A stretch of 46,352 bases of DNA from Psychromonas sp. B3M02 (GTDB lineage Bacteria; Pseudomonadota; Gammaproteobacteria; Enterobacterales; Psychromonadaceae). Numbering within the stretch: position 1 is the first letter of the stretch; every line of letters starts with the position of its first letter. Shown here one piece after another: positions 9,432 to 18,092 of the stretch. The notes under the pieces were generated by a model. That model had not been told where the DNA came from. It saw nothing but the letters and a program-made list of their open reading frames with translations, and did no database searches. Both the position numbers and the translations under genes were made by a program. The DNA lies in contig NZ_QOCB01000060.1 in assembly GCF_003318165.1 (NCBI RefSeq), forward strand, positions 1 through 46,352, in the 5' to 3' direction.

Positions 9432-10358
9432 ATGATACAAATAATTGGTGCGGGTGCAATTGGTTGCTTATGGTTAGGCAAGTTATTACAAGCAGGTTAC
9501 CCATGTCATATTGTATCGCGCTCGGTATTGTCTACAAACACTTTAACGCTCACAGACTTAATAGGTAAGTGTCACTCATTTAATGTCTCTCATGGCATGC
9601 AGTTACTGCACAAAACGGAGCAAGCACAACAAAGTAGTTTATTAGTGTGTGTTAAAGCACATCAGGTGCTTGCAGCACTGCTACAACAGCAAGCTTATAT
9701 CAAACCACAACAAGCTATTATCTTAATGCATAATGGTTATGGTTGTGCGGAGCAAGTAGCTAAACACTTCCCTAATAACCCGATTATTTGTGCCACCACT
9801 GCCAATGCTAGTTTATTAACTGATGCTTTAACCATTACACATACTGGTGCGGGGCCAAGTTACTTTGGTTTTTATCCAGGTTACGAATCAAATAATAATC
9901 ATCAACCAATGGAAGACCGATTAAACACCTATTTACACCCTCTGTTAGAGATTATGCCTGATACTCATATTAGTAATGAAATTATCGAGAAATGCTGGTT
10001 AAAGCTGATTATTAATGCCGTGATCAATCCACTGACGGCCATTCACCAGATCAAAAATGGGCAATTGCGTTGCACTGAATATGCACCGTTAATCCAGCCA
10101 TTAGTATTAGAAGTCTTTGCTATTGCAGAAGCTGAACAATTAACCTTTGATTTAAATGAATTGCAGGAAACTGTAGCAAATGTGATTAAAGCTACCGCAG
10201 AAAATTATTCCTCAATGAATAGAGATATTCACTTTGGCCGACAAACAGAGATAGAGTTTATCAATGGTTACCTGATTAAAAAGGCGTTACAACATAATAT
10301 TGAAACGCCAATTTTAAATGATTTATATGCGCAAGTTAGAGCGATGGAGAGTCACTAA
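9432..10358 (+). CDS. panE: 2-dehydropantoate 2-reductase
   Basis: Ketopantoate reductase makes pantoate with NADPH for pantothenate and coenzyme A synthesis. The 308-aa protein opens with the Rossmann motif IIGAGAIGCLWLGKLL. The catalytic-lysine segment KCWLKLIINAVINPLTAI and the C-terminal NRDIHFGRQTEIEFINGYL are the two PanE signatures. The start follows a GGACAC-type weak ribosome-binding site. Its 3' end overlaps the convergent lipoprotein gene by 23 bases, so there is no room for a separate terminator. Confidence 0.93.
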   Translation: MIQIIGAGAIGCLWLGKLLQAGYPCHIVSRSVLSTNTLTLTDLIGKCHSFNVSHGMQLLHKTEQAQQSSLLVCVKAHQVLAALLQQQAYIKPQQAIILMHNGYGCAEQVAKHFPNNPIICATTANASLLTDALTITHTGAGPSYFGFYPGYESNNNHQPMEDRLNTYLHPLLEIMPDTHISNEIIEKCWLKLIINAVINPLTAIHQIKNGQLRCTEYAPLIQPLVLEVFAIAEAEQLTFDLNELQETVANVIKATAENYSSMNRDIHFGRQTEIEFINGYLIKKALQHNIETPILNDLYAQVRAMESH

Positions 10359-11340
10359 TTAATTGCTGTAAGTATTCATCCATACGAGTGCTTAATTTGT
10401 CTTGTAAACGCAATTTTAATAGATCTTTTTGCTTTGCTGAAACCTTAATAGGCCAACGTTTACGACTGATCACTTGACCATTTTCGCTAAGACTTAACTC
10501 ATAACTACCACGTAGCCAATACCAAGACTCAATTAACGCAGGATTAGTTACATCTGCATAACCTGTTACTTCAATATTTGCATTATCAGTGACTTGAACG
10601 CCTAATGAAGAAAGGCCCGACTGAATTGCTTTTGCTTGAGACTCTGTATCAGCCTTTGCTGCGATAGCTAAAGCAGCTAGTTTTTGTTTAATTAATTGCT
10701 CAATTTTATCACTTGAAATATCTACTGGCACACCACTACCACTTATATATTGCAATTGAAAGTTTGCCATTTTACGCGTTATTTGAACATCTCGCGCTGA
10801 GCGTAACGCATTAATTGATGCAATTGCATTAGGTGCTTGATTAATACTGTAATCAATTAACTCAGCTGTTTTTTCATCTAGGGCAACGATCGATTCCGTT
10901 AAGTTTTGTGAAGCACTTAAACGATGTAATACCGCTAGTGCATAATACTCTCCGCTTGGGCTCAACCAGGTTTGTTTAATCTCAACACCTTGAATTGCTT
11001 GCTCTGTTTCGGTTTGAATATCACGTTGTAACGTACTTGAACTTTCCATGGTGACACCCAAAGCACTCTCTTGTTTAACTGCTTCGGTTAAGGTGCGGGT
11101 TTCAGCTCTGACGTTCACAGAGAATATCTCTAATAAATTAGCCACGGCATTTTTGCCTGCGCGAGTTCTATTAGAAGCTTGTCCTACCGCCGTTAAATAT
11201 TGTGATTCAGGATATTCAGTTTGTGCATGATCTATCCATGTTGGGCGCTGATTGTCAGTTTGCGTTGAAGATGGTGTGGAGCAAGCGCTCAGTAAAAATA
11301 CGCTAGATAATAGTGAAGCAAGTAAGGTGATCTTTTTCAT
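10336..11340 (-). CDS. LPP20-family outer-membrane lipoprotein
   Basis: Predicted lipoprotein of 334 aa. A signal peptide ends in the lipobox LLSAC with C20 as the lipidated residue. The mature part begins with RPTWIDHAQTEYPESQYLTA, typical of LPP20/FlgP-like lipoproteins, and continues with NRTRAGKNAVANLLEIFSVNV. The function of this family outside Helicobacter and Vibrio motility is unclear. It is the last gene of a run of lipoprotein genes (lpoB-like, COG3014-like, this one), 24 bases after its neighbour and with an AGGAG ribosome-binding site, which suggests a shared envelope role. Confidence 0.82.
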   Translation of the reverse strand: MKKITLLASLLSSVFLLSACSTPSSTQTDNQRPTWIDHAQTEYPESQYLTAVGQASNRTRAGKNAVANLLEIFSVNVRAETRTLTEAVKQESALGVTMESSSTLQRDIQTETEQAIQGVEIKQTWLSPSGEYYALAVLHRLSASQNLTESIVALDEKTAELIDYSINQAPNAIASINALRSARDVQITRKMANFQLQYISGSGVPVDISSDKIEQLIKQKLAALAIAAKADTESQAKAIQSGLSSLGVQVTDNANIEVTGYADVTNPALIESWYWLRGSYELSLSENGQVISRKRWPIKVSAKQKDLLKLRLQDKLSTRMDEYLQQLISDSPSL

Positions 11341-11364
11341 GTAAACTCCTTAACAAAAGGCTAA

Positions 11365-12597
11365 TCATTGCTGATAGTGCAATATTTTATTGGATAAATT
11401 AGTCGCTAAAATAACATGTTGATGCCCTTGCTGAAGACTCACTGAATTGTCGGCAGTCTTAGGGGGAGAAACAACAATATTATCTGAGTTAGTGTCTAAA
11501 TAAGCAAATTGAATTGTCGCAGGTAACATATTCCAACTTCGCAAATCAGCGACTTCACTGATCAAAGTGGCAAAATTAAGCAAGGTACCGATTAATTGAT
11601 CTTTCTTTTTGGCTTCCTCCACCACTTTATATTTTGCAATCGCTCTGGTGGTGGTGAGTAATAGAATAGAAGGATACTCTTTATCTAAATCCTCTCTAGC
11701 AATGTCATTAATATTTTCTGTAACTTGCGTATTTTTAATTTGTTGTCCGTCACCGACTTGTGCACTTACAGGGCGTGGCACACGTTCCGGGTAAGTTGGC
11801 ATGGCAATACGGATCAGTTGTTGGCCATTAAAACTTGGCACAGTTAAACTCGCTTGAACTTTATTAGACACAACACCGTTAAAGTACAGTACAAATACTT
11901 GCCCCTTAGCCGTTTGATGCTCTGCTAAGCTTGGGTAGGCTTGACTATATTTATCATAAGCTTGGTCATTACCCATTTTTAAGCTCATTCTTAATAAACC
12001 TAACTTCAACCCTTCTGGCAAAGCGATATGACGTTTATTAAGTACCTCTTCAGCCAATTGATAGCTAATAAAGGCATTAGAGCGTTCATCTAATAACTCA
12101 TAAATAATACCAGAAATAAGGTGGGTACTAGCCAGTTGACCACTCAAAGAGTCTTTATCAAAGAGTTTTTTCATGGCGACGTCGGCTTGTAACATTTCCA
12201 CGCGCGCGCCACCTATATCTTGATTAAATAGATAACTCAAAGCCAACATATTATGCACCATGACACGATCAAGGGGATAACCACTATAACTTCTTAAGGT
12301 CTCATTAACCGTCCCTGCCCCGATATTTTCTGACACCGAAGTCGCTGCCAGAGATCCCATCTCTTTTTTAGCAATTAATAGTGCATCAATAGACTCAGGA
12401 AAGTGCCCAGATAATAACTGTAGGTAACCTATATTAAGATAATATTGCGCTATATCTCTATCGTCAGGTTTAGTTTCTTGTAATGCTGAGAGGATGGACT
12501 CTGGTGTTTGAAATTGTAAATCATCTGCAAGTCGATTGTTAGAGTGCTGAGCACAGCCGGAAAGTAAAAAGACAAAGACAAGTAACAATTTATACAT
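11365..12597 (-). CDS. COG3014-like lipoprotein
   Basis: Predicted lipoprotein of 410 aa with signal sequence and lipobox LLSGC (C15). The mature N-terminal half is helical with TPR-like repeats (DIAQYYLNIGYLQLLSGHFPESID, NMLALSYLFNQDIGGARVEMLQ). The C-terminal half is beta-rich and ends at QHVILATNLSNKILHYQQ. I recognise it as the conserved COG3014-type protein that accompanies LpoB and LPP20 lipoproteins in marine gammaproteobacteria; no biochemical role is established. It lies between those two genes with short gaps and is probably in their operon. Confidence 0.72.
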   Translation of the reverse strand: MYKLLLVFVFLLSGCAQHSNNRLADDLQFQTPESILSALQETKPDDRDIAQYYLNIGYLQLLSGHFPESIDALLIAKKEMGSLAATSVSENIGAGTVNETLRSYSGYPLDRVMVHNMLALSYLFNQDIGGARVEMLQADVAMKKLFDKDSLSGQLASTHLISGIIYELLDERSNAFISYQLAEEVLNKRHIALPEGLKLGLLRMSLKMGNDQAYDKYSQAYPSLAEHQTAKGQVFVLYFNGVVSNKVQASLTVPSFNGQQLIRIAMPTYPERVPRPVSAQVGDGQQIKNTQVTENINDIAREDLDKEYPSILLLTTTRAIAKYKVVEEAKKKDQLIGTLLNFATLISEVADLRSWNMLPATIQFAYLDTNSDNIVVSPPKTADNSVSLQQGHQHVILATNLSNKILHYQQ

Positions 12598-12656
12598 AGT
12601 TATTCCATTTGATACAATAATAGGCTCATTACAGAGCCTATTATTGTATATAAACG

Positions 12657-13256
12657 TTACGGACGGATTTTACTGTTAGAGATAAGTTTTTTGATTTTCT
12701 TCTCACCAATCCACACTTTACGGTTATCCTTTAAGCTAATTAATTCAAGGTTGACTTGATAAAAACGCACCTGCGTAGTGCCATCTACATCAACAATGGT
12801 ATTGATTTGACCTTGCATCATGAAATCTGCACCATACTCTTGCCCAGCTTCTTTACGTGTTACTTCTGATGCATTTAAGTCTTGATCTGCACGCTCATCA
12901 CGAATTTCTTGACGACTTGAAGCACTTGCAACAAATTGTACTTCACCGGAATTAATTAATTCTCTCTCCATATTGGCAACAAAAGTATTGGTATTAATAT
13001 GCTCATGGCTTAAATTTTTAATGCGGCCAACAATAACAGCAGGGTCTTTACCTTCACTGGTCACAAACTTAGTGATCCACGGTCTTGATAATGAATCTTG
13101 GATCATCTCTTCAGCCACTAACTGAGAGTCTGTATCGTTCCATGCACCACTTAAATCAACCTGTTCGCTTGCATCTAAACGCTCTACTGACGTTGAACAA
13201 GCAGTAAGCATTACACTACTCATTACCGCCAATAAAAGACTAGTATGTATTTTCAT
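12657..13256 (-). CDS. lpoB: Penicillin-binding protein activator LpoB-like lipoprotein
   Basis: LpoB is an outer-membrane lipoprotein that reaches through peptidoglycan to stimulate PBP1b. From ATG 13256 the protein is 199 aa with lipobox MLTAC (C20). A GGAG lies 6 nt upstream of this ATG; the longer GTG start at 13268 overlaps that region and adds MEFT before the signal peptide, so I rejected it. SGAWNDTDSQLVAEEMIQDSL and KKIKKLIS match the COG3417/YcfM family. The hinT gene is next upstream, as near E. coli lpoB, though ycfL is missing here. Confidence 0.85.
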   Translation of the reverse strand: MKIHTSLLLAVMSSVMLTACSTSVERLDASEQVDLSGAWNDTDSQLVAEEMIQDSLSRPWITKFVTSEGKDPAVIVGRIKNLSHEHINTNTFVANMERELINSGEVQFVASASSRQEIRDERADQDLNASEVTRKEAGQEYGADFMMQGQINTIVDVDGTTQVRFYQVNLELISLKDNRKVWIGEKKIKKLISNSKIRP

Positions 13257-13320
13257 TGTAAACTCCACTTTGTAAAGAATAAAATAGTATCAATAACTTA
13301 TCATAACTTAATAGATAAAG

Positions 13321-13668
13321 TTAATTTACTAACTTGCCTAATCTTTTTCCACCTAATAAATGTAAATGTATGTGATAGACCTCTTGCCCGCCATCATTAT
13401 TACAGTTCATGATTAAGCGATAACCTGACTCCGCAATGCCCTCTTCTTTGGCTAACTTTTTAGCGACCGTATATAACTTCCCGATTAACACTTCATCTTC
13501 AACCTCGATATCATTAGCCGTTGCGATCAGTTTATTGGGAATAATCAAAATATGCACCGGTGCCTGCGGTGAAATATCACGAAAAGCAGTAACATACTGA
13601 TCTTGGTATAACGTATCCGACGGGATCTCTTTATCAATTATTTTTCTAAATATTGTTTCTTCAGCCAT
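13321..13668 (-). CDS. hinT: HIT-family purine nucleoside phosphoramidase
   Basis: HinT hydrolyses adenosine phosphoramidates and acyl-AMPs. The 115-aa protein carries the histidine triad H99-x-H101-x-H103 in [14 protein letters not shown], plus the conserved N-terminal [13 protein letters not shown]. An AAGGA ribosome-binding site sits 7 nt before the ATG. It leads the lipoprotein run and is 62 bases downstream of the QueD-like gene on the same strand. Confidence 0.93.
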   Translation of the reverse strand: MAEETIFRKIIDKEIPSDTLYQDQYVTAFRDISPQAPVHILIIPNKLIATANDIEVEDEVLIGKLYTVAKKLAKEEGIAESGYRLIMNCNNDGGQEVYHIHLHLLGGKRLGKLVN

Positions 13669-13730
13669 CTTTAATCCTTAATCAATGTTTTTATCAATGG
13701 TGCTTGTTCATGGCCAATAACCACTGATCG

Positions 13731-14597
13731 TTATAGCTCGACAATCGCACCTTTACCAATGCCTTCATAGGCAAACACAGTGACCTTATTATCACCTTCT
13801 TCAGCTTTAATGGTTTCACAGATGAAGCGTGCTAACTCTTCTACCGTGGTATCATTGTTTAATACTTCACAGCGACTAGCAGGCATTAATAACTCAAAAT
13901 ACCCCTGCGGCGCATGATAAGCAGAACAATGAACTTCAGCAGTTGGTTTCTGTGTAATAAACGACAGGTCACTACGTTTAATCAGATCACTTTCACTGGC
14001 TAAATAGATATCTGTCCAACGCGCAGCCCATTGCTCAACCCATTGTTCGCTATATTGATCATTAATAAAAATATCAATTTTAGAACGATGACCATGTGCA
14101 ATGCGTTGGCAATTACCATTATGTTTCTTTAAACCGTGAGTGTAATGGTAAAATGGCGTATTGATCACTTCTGGATGTAAAGTGATTTGCAGTCCAGATA
14201 TATTCTCTGGTAATTTTTCTAGAATAACCTGCTCTAAATAACGCGCAATAAATGCCTCATTAATAACCTCACAATCAAGCAAACAGTATGCTTCATGTGG
14301 CGCCTTTACTTGAATAAGTTCAGCATCATTTAAATGGTAATCAACTTGAGTTCGCTCATCTTCTGCTTGCACTTTACAAGCAGCAGATAAACTTGGTACT
14401 AATAGTTTATGATCAACTTCAGCATCGATAATCGCTTTGATCTGTTTCTTCACCAAAGCAAAGTCTAAAATCATAGATTGTTCATTTAACTGCCCATCTA
14501 ACACCACATCAACTTGATAGCTTTCCCCTACAAAACCACGAGTAGCCTCTAAGTAAGTTGAATCAATAACAGTTAAATCTCGTACAAATAATTTCAT
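13731..14597 (-). CDS. Two-domain 6-carboxytetrahydropterin synthase-like (QueD/PTPS) protein
   Basis: The 288-aa protein is about twice the length of QueD and appears to be two T-folds in tandem. The C-terminal half has the zinc/cysteine region: H154 (or H151), C163, H168 and H170 in THGLKKHNGNCQRIAHGH, and the late Glu E278 in AYEGIGKGA. The N-terminal half (about 8-140) has no zinc ligands, but carries D62-H63 in AEVDHKLLV, matching the Asp-His pair of the QueD triad. The C-terminal half lacks that pair. Substrate is therefore uncertain: queuosine synthesis, or another pterin reaction. A short CCCCTT/AAGGGG hairpin (14622-14636) precedes its ribosome-binding site. It lies between yejK and hinT. 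Confidence 0.75.
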   Translation of the reverse strand: MKLFVRDLTVIDSTYLEATRGFVGESYQVDVVLDGQLNEQSMILDFALVKKQIKAIIDAEVDHKLLVPSLSAACKVQAEDERTQVDYHLNDAELIQVKAPHEAYCLLDCEVINEAFIARYLEQVILEKLPENISGLQITLHPEVINTPFYHYTHGLKKHNGNCQRIAHGHRSKIDIFINDQYSEQWVEQWAARWTDIYLASESDLIKRSDLSFITQKPTAEVHCSAYHAPQGYFELLMPASRCEVLNNDTTVEELARFICETIKAEEGDNKVTVFAYEGIGKGAIVEL

Positions 14598-14663
14598 TCT
14601 TTTATCTCTTTTTTGCTTAATCCCCTTCGCAAGGGGAATACAAGCAGTGTAATCTATTAATGC

Positions 14664-15740
14664 TTAAAAAGGTGCTTTTCCATCATCCGTAACGGTTTCA
14701 GTGATCACCATTTCACCTGCATCAATCAATGCATCACGTTTTAATTGTTCGCGTAAATTAGGCGGAATGCCTTGAATAGTTAGCGTATCAGAAGCTTCAT
14801 CATAAAGAATAGAAGAGCCTAAATGTTTTTGGTCGAAACTAATATTCATGCCGCCACCCGTTCCTACATATTTAGTTAACTTTCTAACTAAGGTTTTATC
14901 CGCAGGGAAGTTTTCCTCTAACTGATAATCTTCGCTGACAAAGTCATAGAAGCTACCTTCTAAATTTGAGGTTGATTGAAACTCTTCGGATAGGCTCGAC
15001 AGATCAATGTCTTGCCCCTCTTTGATTTGCTCTTTACAGTAATTAAAAGTAACTTCGCGGACCTCTTGCTTTTGTTCTGTTGGCAGCTCTTGCTTTTCAC
15101 AAAACTCTTCCACTGCTTTTAATAAACCTTCATTCTGCACTTTTGCATCAAACCCTTCTTTTGCGCCCATAAAGTCTAAGAAGAAATCAGAGACTTTACG
15201 ACCAACACGCCCTTTAATAAAGGAAATATAACGATTAGCTTCTGGATCACGTTTTAATAAAGTAAGGTCAATACGAGCCACTAATTGGATTTTACTGGTT
15301 TCGATATGCTGACTAACTTGTAACTCTAAATTTTCATTAACACTAATCGATTGATTATTTTGAAGTAAAGCAACCAATAAGTAATCACTGGTTGTCCATG
15401 TGTATTTACTGATCAATAACACACCTTCTTCAGCAAAATCATGATCTTTTAACTCAGCAACTAATCGACCAGCAGCCTGTTGAGAAAAACCAACAAAATC
15501 CAATTCGCCGTTCATCTCTTCAGTTAACGCACGTTGGAATACTTGTGATTTTTCCCCTTCATCGGCAAAAAATGCAAACGCTTTGTTTGATTTACTCTGG
15601 TAGCTGCGGTGTAAATCCATGACCAACTGCTCAATTGACGGCGAAATAGGTAGCTCGCCTTCACGCATTTTGCATGATAAGACACCCTCACTATTGTAAT
15701 TTAAAGAGTGTAAAATAATATTAGTAGCGGAAACGTTCAT
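14664..15740 (-). CDS. yejK: Nucleoid-associated protein YejK (NdpA)
   Basis: YejK/NdpA is a nucleoid-associated protein found by its binding to spermidine nucleoids. From ATG 15740 (MNVSATNIILHSL) the protein is 358 aa, near the family's usual 335. An upstream in-frame start at 15803 would add 21 residues with no homologous counterpart. Conserved blocks include FIKGRVGRKVSDFFLDFMGA, GLLKAVEEFC, YVGTGGGMNISFD and GIPPNLREQLKRDA. It is divergent from yejL-yejM, the same arrangement as in E. coli. Confidence 0.93.
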   Translation of the reverse strand: MNVSATNIILHSLNYNSEGVLSCKMREGELPISPSIEQLVMDLHRSYQSKSNKAFAFFADEGEKSQVFQRALTEEMNGELDFVGFSQQAAGRLVAELKDHDFAEEGVLLISKYTWTTSDYLLVALLQNNQSISVNENLELQVSQHIETSKIQLVARIDLTLLKRDPEANRYISFIKGRVGRKVSDFFLDFMGAKEGFDAKVQNEGLLKAVEEFCEKQELPTEQKQEVREVTFNYCKEQIKEGQDIDLSSLSEEFQSTSNLEGSFYDFVSEDYQLEENFPADKTLVRKLTKYVGTGGGMNISFDQKHLGSSILYDEASDTLTIQGIPPNLREQLKRDALIDAGEMVITETVTDDGKAPF

Positions 15741-15867
15741 AGAAATATGACCTTGTGAGAAACGAATAAACTTAATTGGCAAATTATACACACCGCAATC
15801 CATCTTGAAACAGTAATTATTTGCTTAATTATCTGTGTAACTTTTCAAAATCGAGGAGTTAAGTCAT

Positions 15868-15876
15868 TGGTATAAT
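15868..15876 (+). promoter_or_regulatory. Extended -10 promoter for yejL-yejM
   Basis: TGGTATAAT (15868-15876) is a consensus extended -10 (TGnTATAAT) 55 bases upstream of yejL. No good -35 lies at 16-18 bp, which extended -10 promoters tolerate. Confidence 0.6.
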
Positions 15877-15930
15877 AATACGAGTGCGGTATCATAACGC
15901 AATTATCATTCCTTATATTAGAAGTTTATT

Positions 15931-16155
15931 ATGCCAATTCAATCAAAGTACTCTAGCCAAAAAATCGAATCAATTCTGGATCAAGTAATGGATGTTTTAC
16001 ATGACAACGACGTCTCTGTAGATCTTAGCTTAATGATTTTAGGCAACAGTATTACTCATATCATTAATAGCCAAGTGCCTACAGCACAACGTCAAGCAAT
16101 CAGCGACAAATTTGTTAAAGCATTAAGTGCTTCTATTAATTCAAAAGAAAAATAA
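15931..16155 (+). CDS. yejL: YejL-family protein (UPF0352)
   Basis: Small conserved protein of 74 aa, the usual length for YejL. The start MPIQSKYSSQKIESILDQVM and the segment SLMILGNSITHIIN are family signatures. The structure known for this family is an all-helical dimer; its function is unknown. It is separated from yejM by 5 bases, so the two are translated from one message. Confidence 0.92.
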   Translation: MPIQSKYSSQKIESILDQVMDVLHDNDVSVDLSLMILGNSITHIINSQVPTAQRQAISDKFVKALSASINSKEK

Positions 16156-16160
16156 AAAAT

Positions 16161-17972
16161 ATGGTTGAAACAGGTCATAAATTTCACGATAACGTCGCCA
16201 AAAATGTCACTTGGGCACATTGGTTTACGTTCTTTAATATTATTGCTATTTCTTTAATCAGCTTACGTTACATTGCGTATTCAGGGTTAGCTGATACTGG
16301 TTTGGGCATTACTTATCAGTTTATTAGTCTACTGGGGCATTTTAGCTTTCTTGCAGCTGTGGTGTTTGGAATATTATTATTCCCACTGGCGTTTTTAATA
16401 TCGAATAATTTAATTTATCGCCTCGTTTCAATCATGATCGCCACTACTGCGATCACTTTTTTGATTGTTGATACACAGATATTTAGATTGTATGAATTCC
16501 ACCTTAACCCATTAATTTGGCAATTCTTACAGAAACCCGAACAGGTTGAAGAGATTTACTCCATCAACTTGCACTATATTTCAATCCCAATTACTTTTGC
16601 TTTAGAAGCTTTTTTCTCGATGATTTTGTGGAAAAAAGTACGCATCATACACGCGAAACAGATAGGTAAACCGATCGCGCTCTTCCTGTTTGCGAGTTTT
16701 GTACTAAGCCACTTGGTTTATATTTGGGCCGATGCGACACAGTATCGTCCGATTACCCATCAGCGTTCTTTATACCCACTCTCTTATCCGATGACCGCTC
16801 GCACCTTCCTAACTAAACAAGGTTGGTTAAATGAAGATGCGATTCAAAAAAGTGAACTAAACGCTTTAGGTACTAACCCTAAAGTACTTAACTATCCTTT
16901 AAAACCATTAACTTATGCCTCTACTCCTAGCTTTAGCGCCGATTACAATATTTTGATTGTGAATGTTGAATCGTTACGTGCTGATATGCTTAATGATCAT
17001 AATATGCCAAATTTACAGGCGATCAGTGAACAAGCAATTAATTTCAAAAATCACTTCAGTGGCGCTAATAATAGTGCTCAAGGTGTCTTTAGTTTGTTCT
17101 ATGGTTTACCTAACAGTTACTGGGACCCAATCACTGATAATCATATTGCCCCTGTATTGATGGACAAAGTGGTTGAAAGTAACCGTTCTATCGGTTTGTT
17201 CTCTAGTATTGGTTTTGTTCACCCTGAGTTTTTACAAAGTAGCTTTAGCCACCTTAAACAGCAAGCTGACGTTTACTACTCTGATGCCACTAATAATAAC
17301 CAAGTGATGCAACAGTGGGATGAATGGATTAAAACACAGCAGCAAAGCACACCTTGGTTCGCTTATGTTTATTTAGAGCAGCAGAATGATCATCTGTTTA
17401 CGCAGCCTTCTATCAAAACAATACCTGAGCAAACAGAGCAATTAACATTGTATCAATCTCAAGTATTAGCCATAGATGAAAAGATACAAACCATAGTAGA
17501 TAGTTTGAAAGCACAACAGGCTTATCAGAATACTATTATTATATTGACTGGAACCAATGGTCAGTCTTTTAAAGAGCAAAATAGTAATGACACATTAATC
17601 AGTGGCGCAAGTGTGCCAATGGTGATTGTATGGCCAAATAAACCGCCTCGTGCTGTTTACCATATGACCAGTCATGTCGATTTAGTGCCAACCTTAATGC
17701 AAGAGGTCTTTGCTGTAGACAACCCTAGTAATCAATTTAGTAGTGGCCATGACTTGTTTACTAAACAAGATCGTGACTTTATATTGTCAGGCGATAGTAA
17801 GAACTACATTATTTATGAAAACCGTAGAATTACTAAATTTTCGGGAAATGGCGACATTGATAGTATTGACTGGCAAGGTAATTACCTTGAACAAAATGCG
17901 GAAAGTGATGCTTTGAACATTACCCTGTTAATTGATGTACTTTCACGCTCAAGACGCTTTAATCAAAAATAA
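16161..17972 (+). CDS. yejM: Inner-membrane LPS sensor/regulator YejM (PbgA/LapC)
   Basis: YejM senses periplasmic lipopolysaccharide and, through LapB and FtsH, sets LpxC stability and so LPS synthesis. The 603-aa protein has about five membrane segments in the first 200 residues, a linker, and a periplasmic sulfatase-fold domain from about residue 255 (YNILIVNVESLRADML). FSGANNSAQGVFSLFYGLP corresponds to the E. coli SSGNTTDNGIFGLFYG region. The family is held to be non-hydrolytic. A terminator lies just downstream; between gene and terminator sits a MITE remnant. Confidence 0.94.
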   Translation: MVETGHKFHDNVAKNVTWAHWFTFFNIIAISLISLRYIAYSGLADTGLGITYQFISLLGHFSFLAAVVFGILLFPLAFLISNNLIYRLVSIMIATTAITFLIVDTQIFRLYEFHLNPLIWQFLQKPEQVEEIYSINLHYISIPITFALEAFFSMILWKKVRIIHAKQIGKPIALFLFASFVLSHLVYIWADATQYRPITHQRSLYPLSYPMTARTFLTKQGWLNEDAIQKSELNALGTNPKVLNYPLKPLTYASTPSFSADYNILIVNVESLRADMLNDHNMPNLQAISEQAINFKNHFSGANNSAQGVFSLFYGLPNSYWDPITDNHIAPVLMDKVVESNRSIGLFSSIGFVHPEFLQSSFSHLKQQADVYYSDATNNNQVMQQWDEWIKTQQQSTPWFAYVYLEQQNDHLFTQPSIKTIPEQTEQLTLYQSQVLAIDEKIQTIVDSLKAQQAYQNTIIILTGTNGQSFKEQNSNDTLISGASVPMVIVWPNKPPRAVYHMTSHVDLVPTLMQEVFAVDNPSNQFSSGHDLFTKQDRDFILSGDSKNYIIYENRRITKFSGNGDIDSIDWQGNYLEQNAESDALNITLLIDVLSRSRRFNQK

Positions 17973-17986
17973 GTGTTTAGACAAAT

Positions 17987-18014
17987 GAGCTATTTTACTT
18001 GTTAAAATGACTTA
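17987..18014. repeat. MITE remnant (left-arm fragment)
   Basis: GAGCTATTTTACTTGTTAAA followed by ATGACTTA repeats the left inner arm of the element at 8591-8700, with about two mismatches, and matches the same part of the copy at 46144. Both termini are missing. It abuts the yejM terminator stem. Confidence 0.6.
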
Positions 18015-18016
18015 AT

Positions 18017-18065
18017 AAAAAGCCGATAAAGCCGGAGAATTAACGCTCAACTTTATCGGCTTTTT
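18017..18065. terminator. Bidirectional terminator between yejM and pncB
   Basis: The perfect 15-bp stem AAAAAGCCGATAAAG (18017-18031) and its complement (18051-18065) has a 19-base loop and A/T tails on both sides. It serves convergent yejM and pncB. Confidence 0.92.
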
Positions 18066-18092
18066 CTATTTTATGAGTGCTTTAAAGAGTGG

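Noticed and set aside
14622-14636. CCCCTT/AAGGGG hairpin between yejK and the QueD-like gene as a terminator
   Set aside because: No T-run follows on either strand and the stem is only 6 bp with a 3-base loop. It is more likely a leader stem before the ribosome-binding site.
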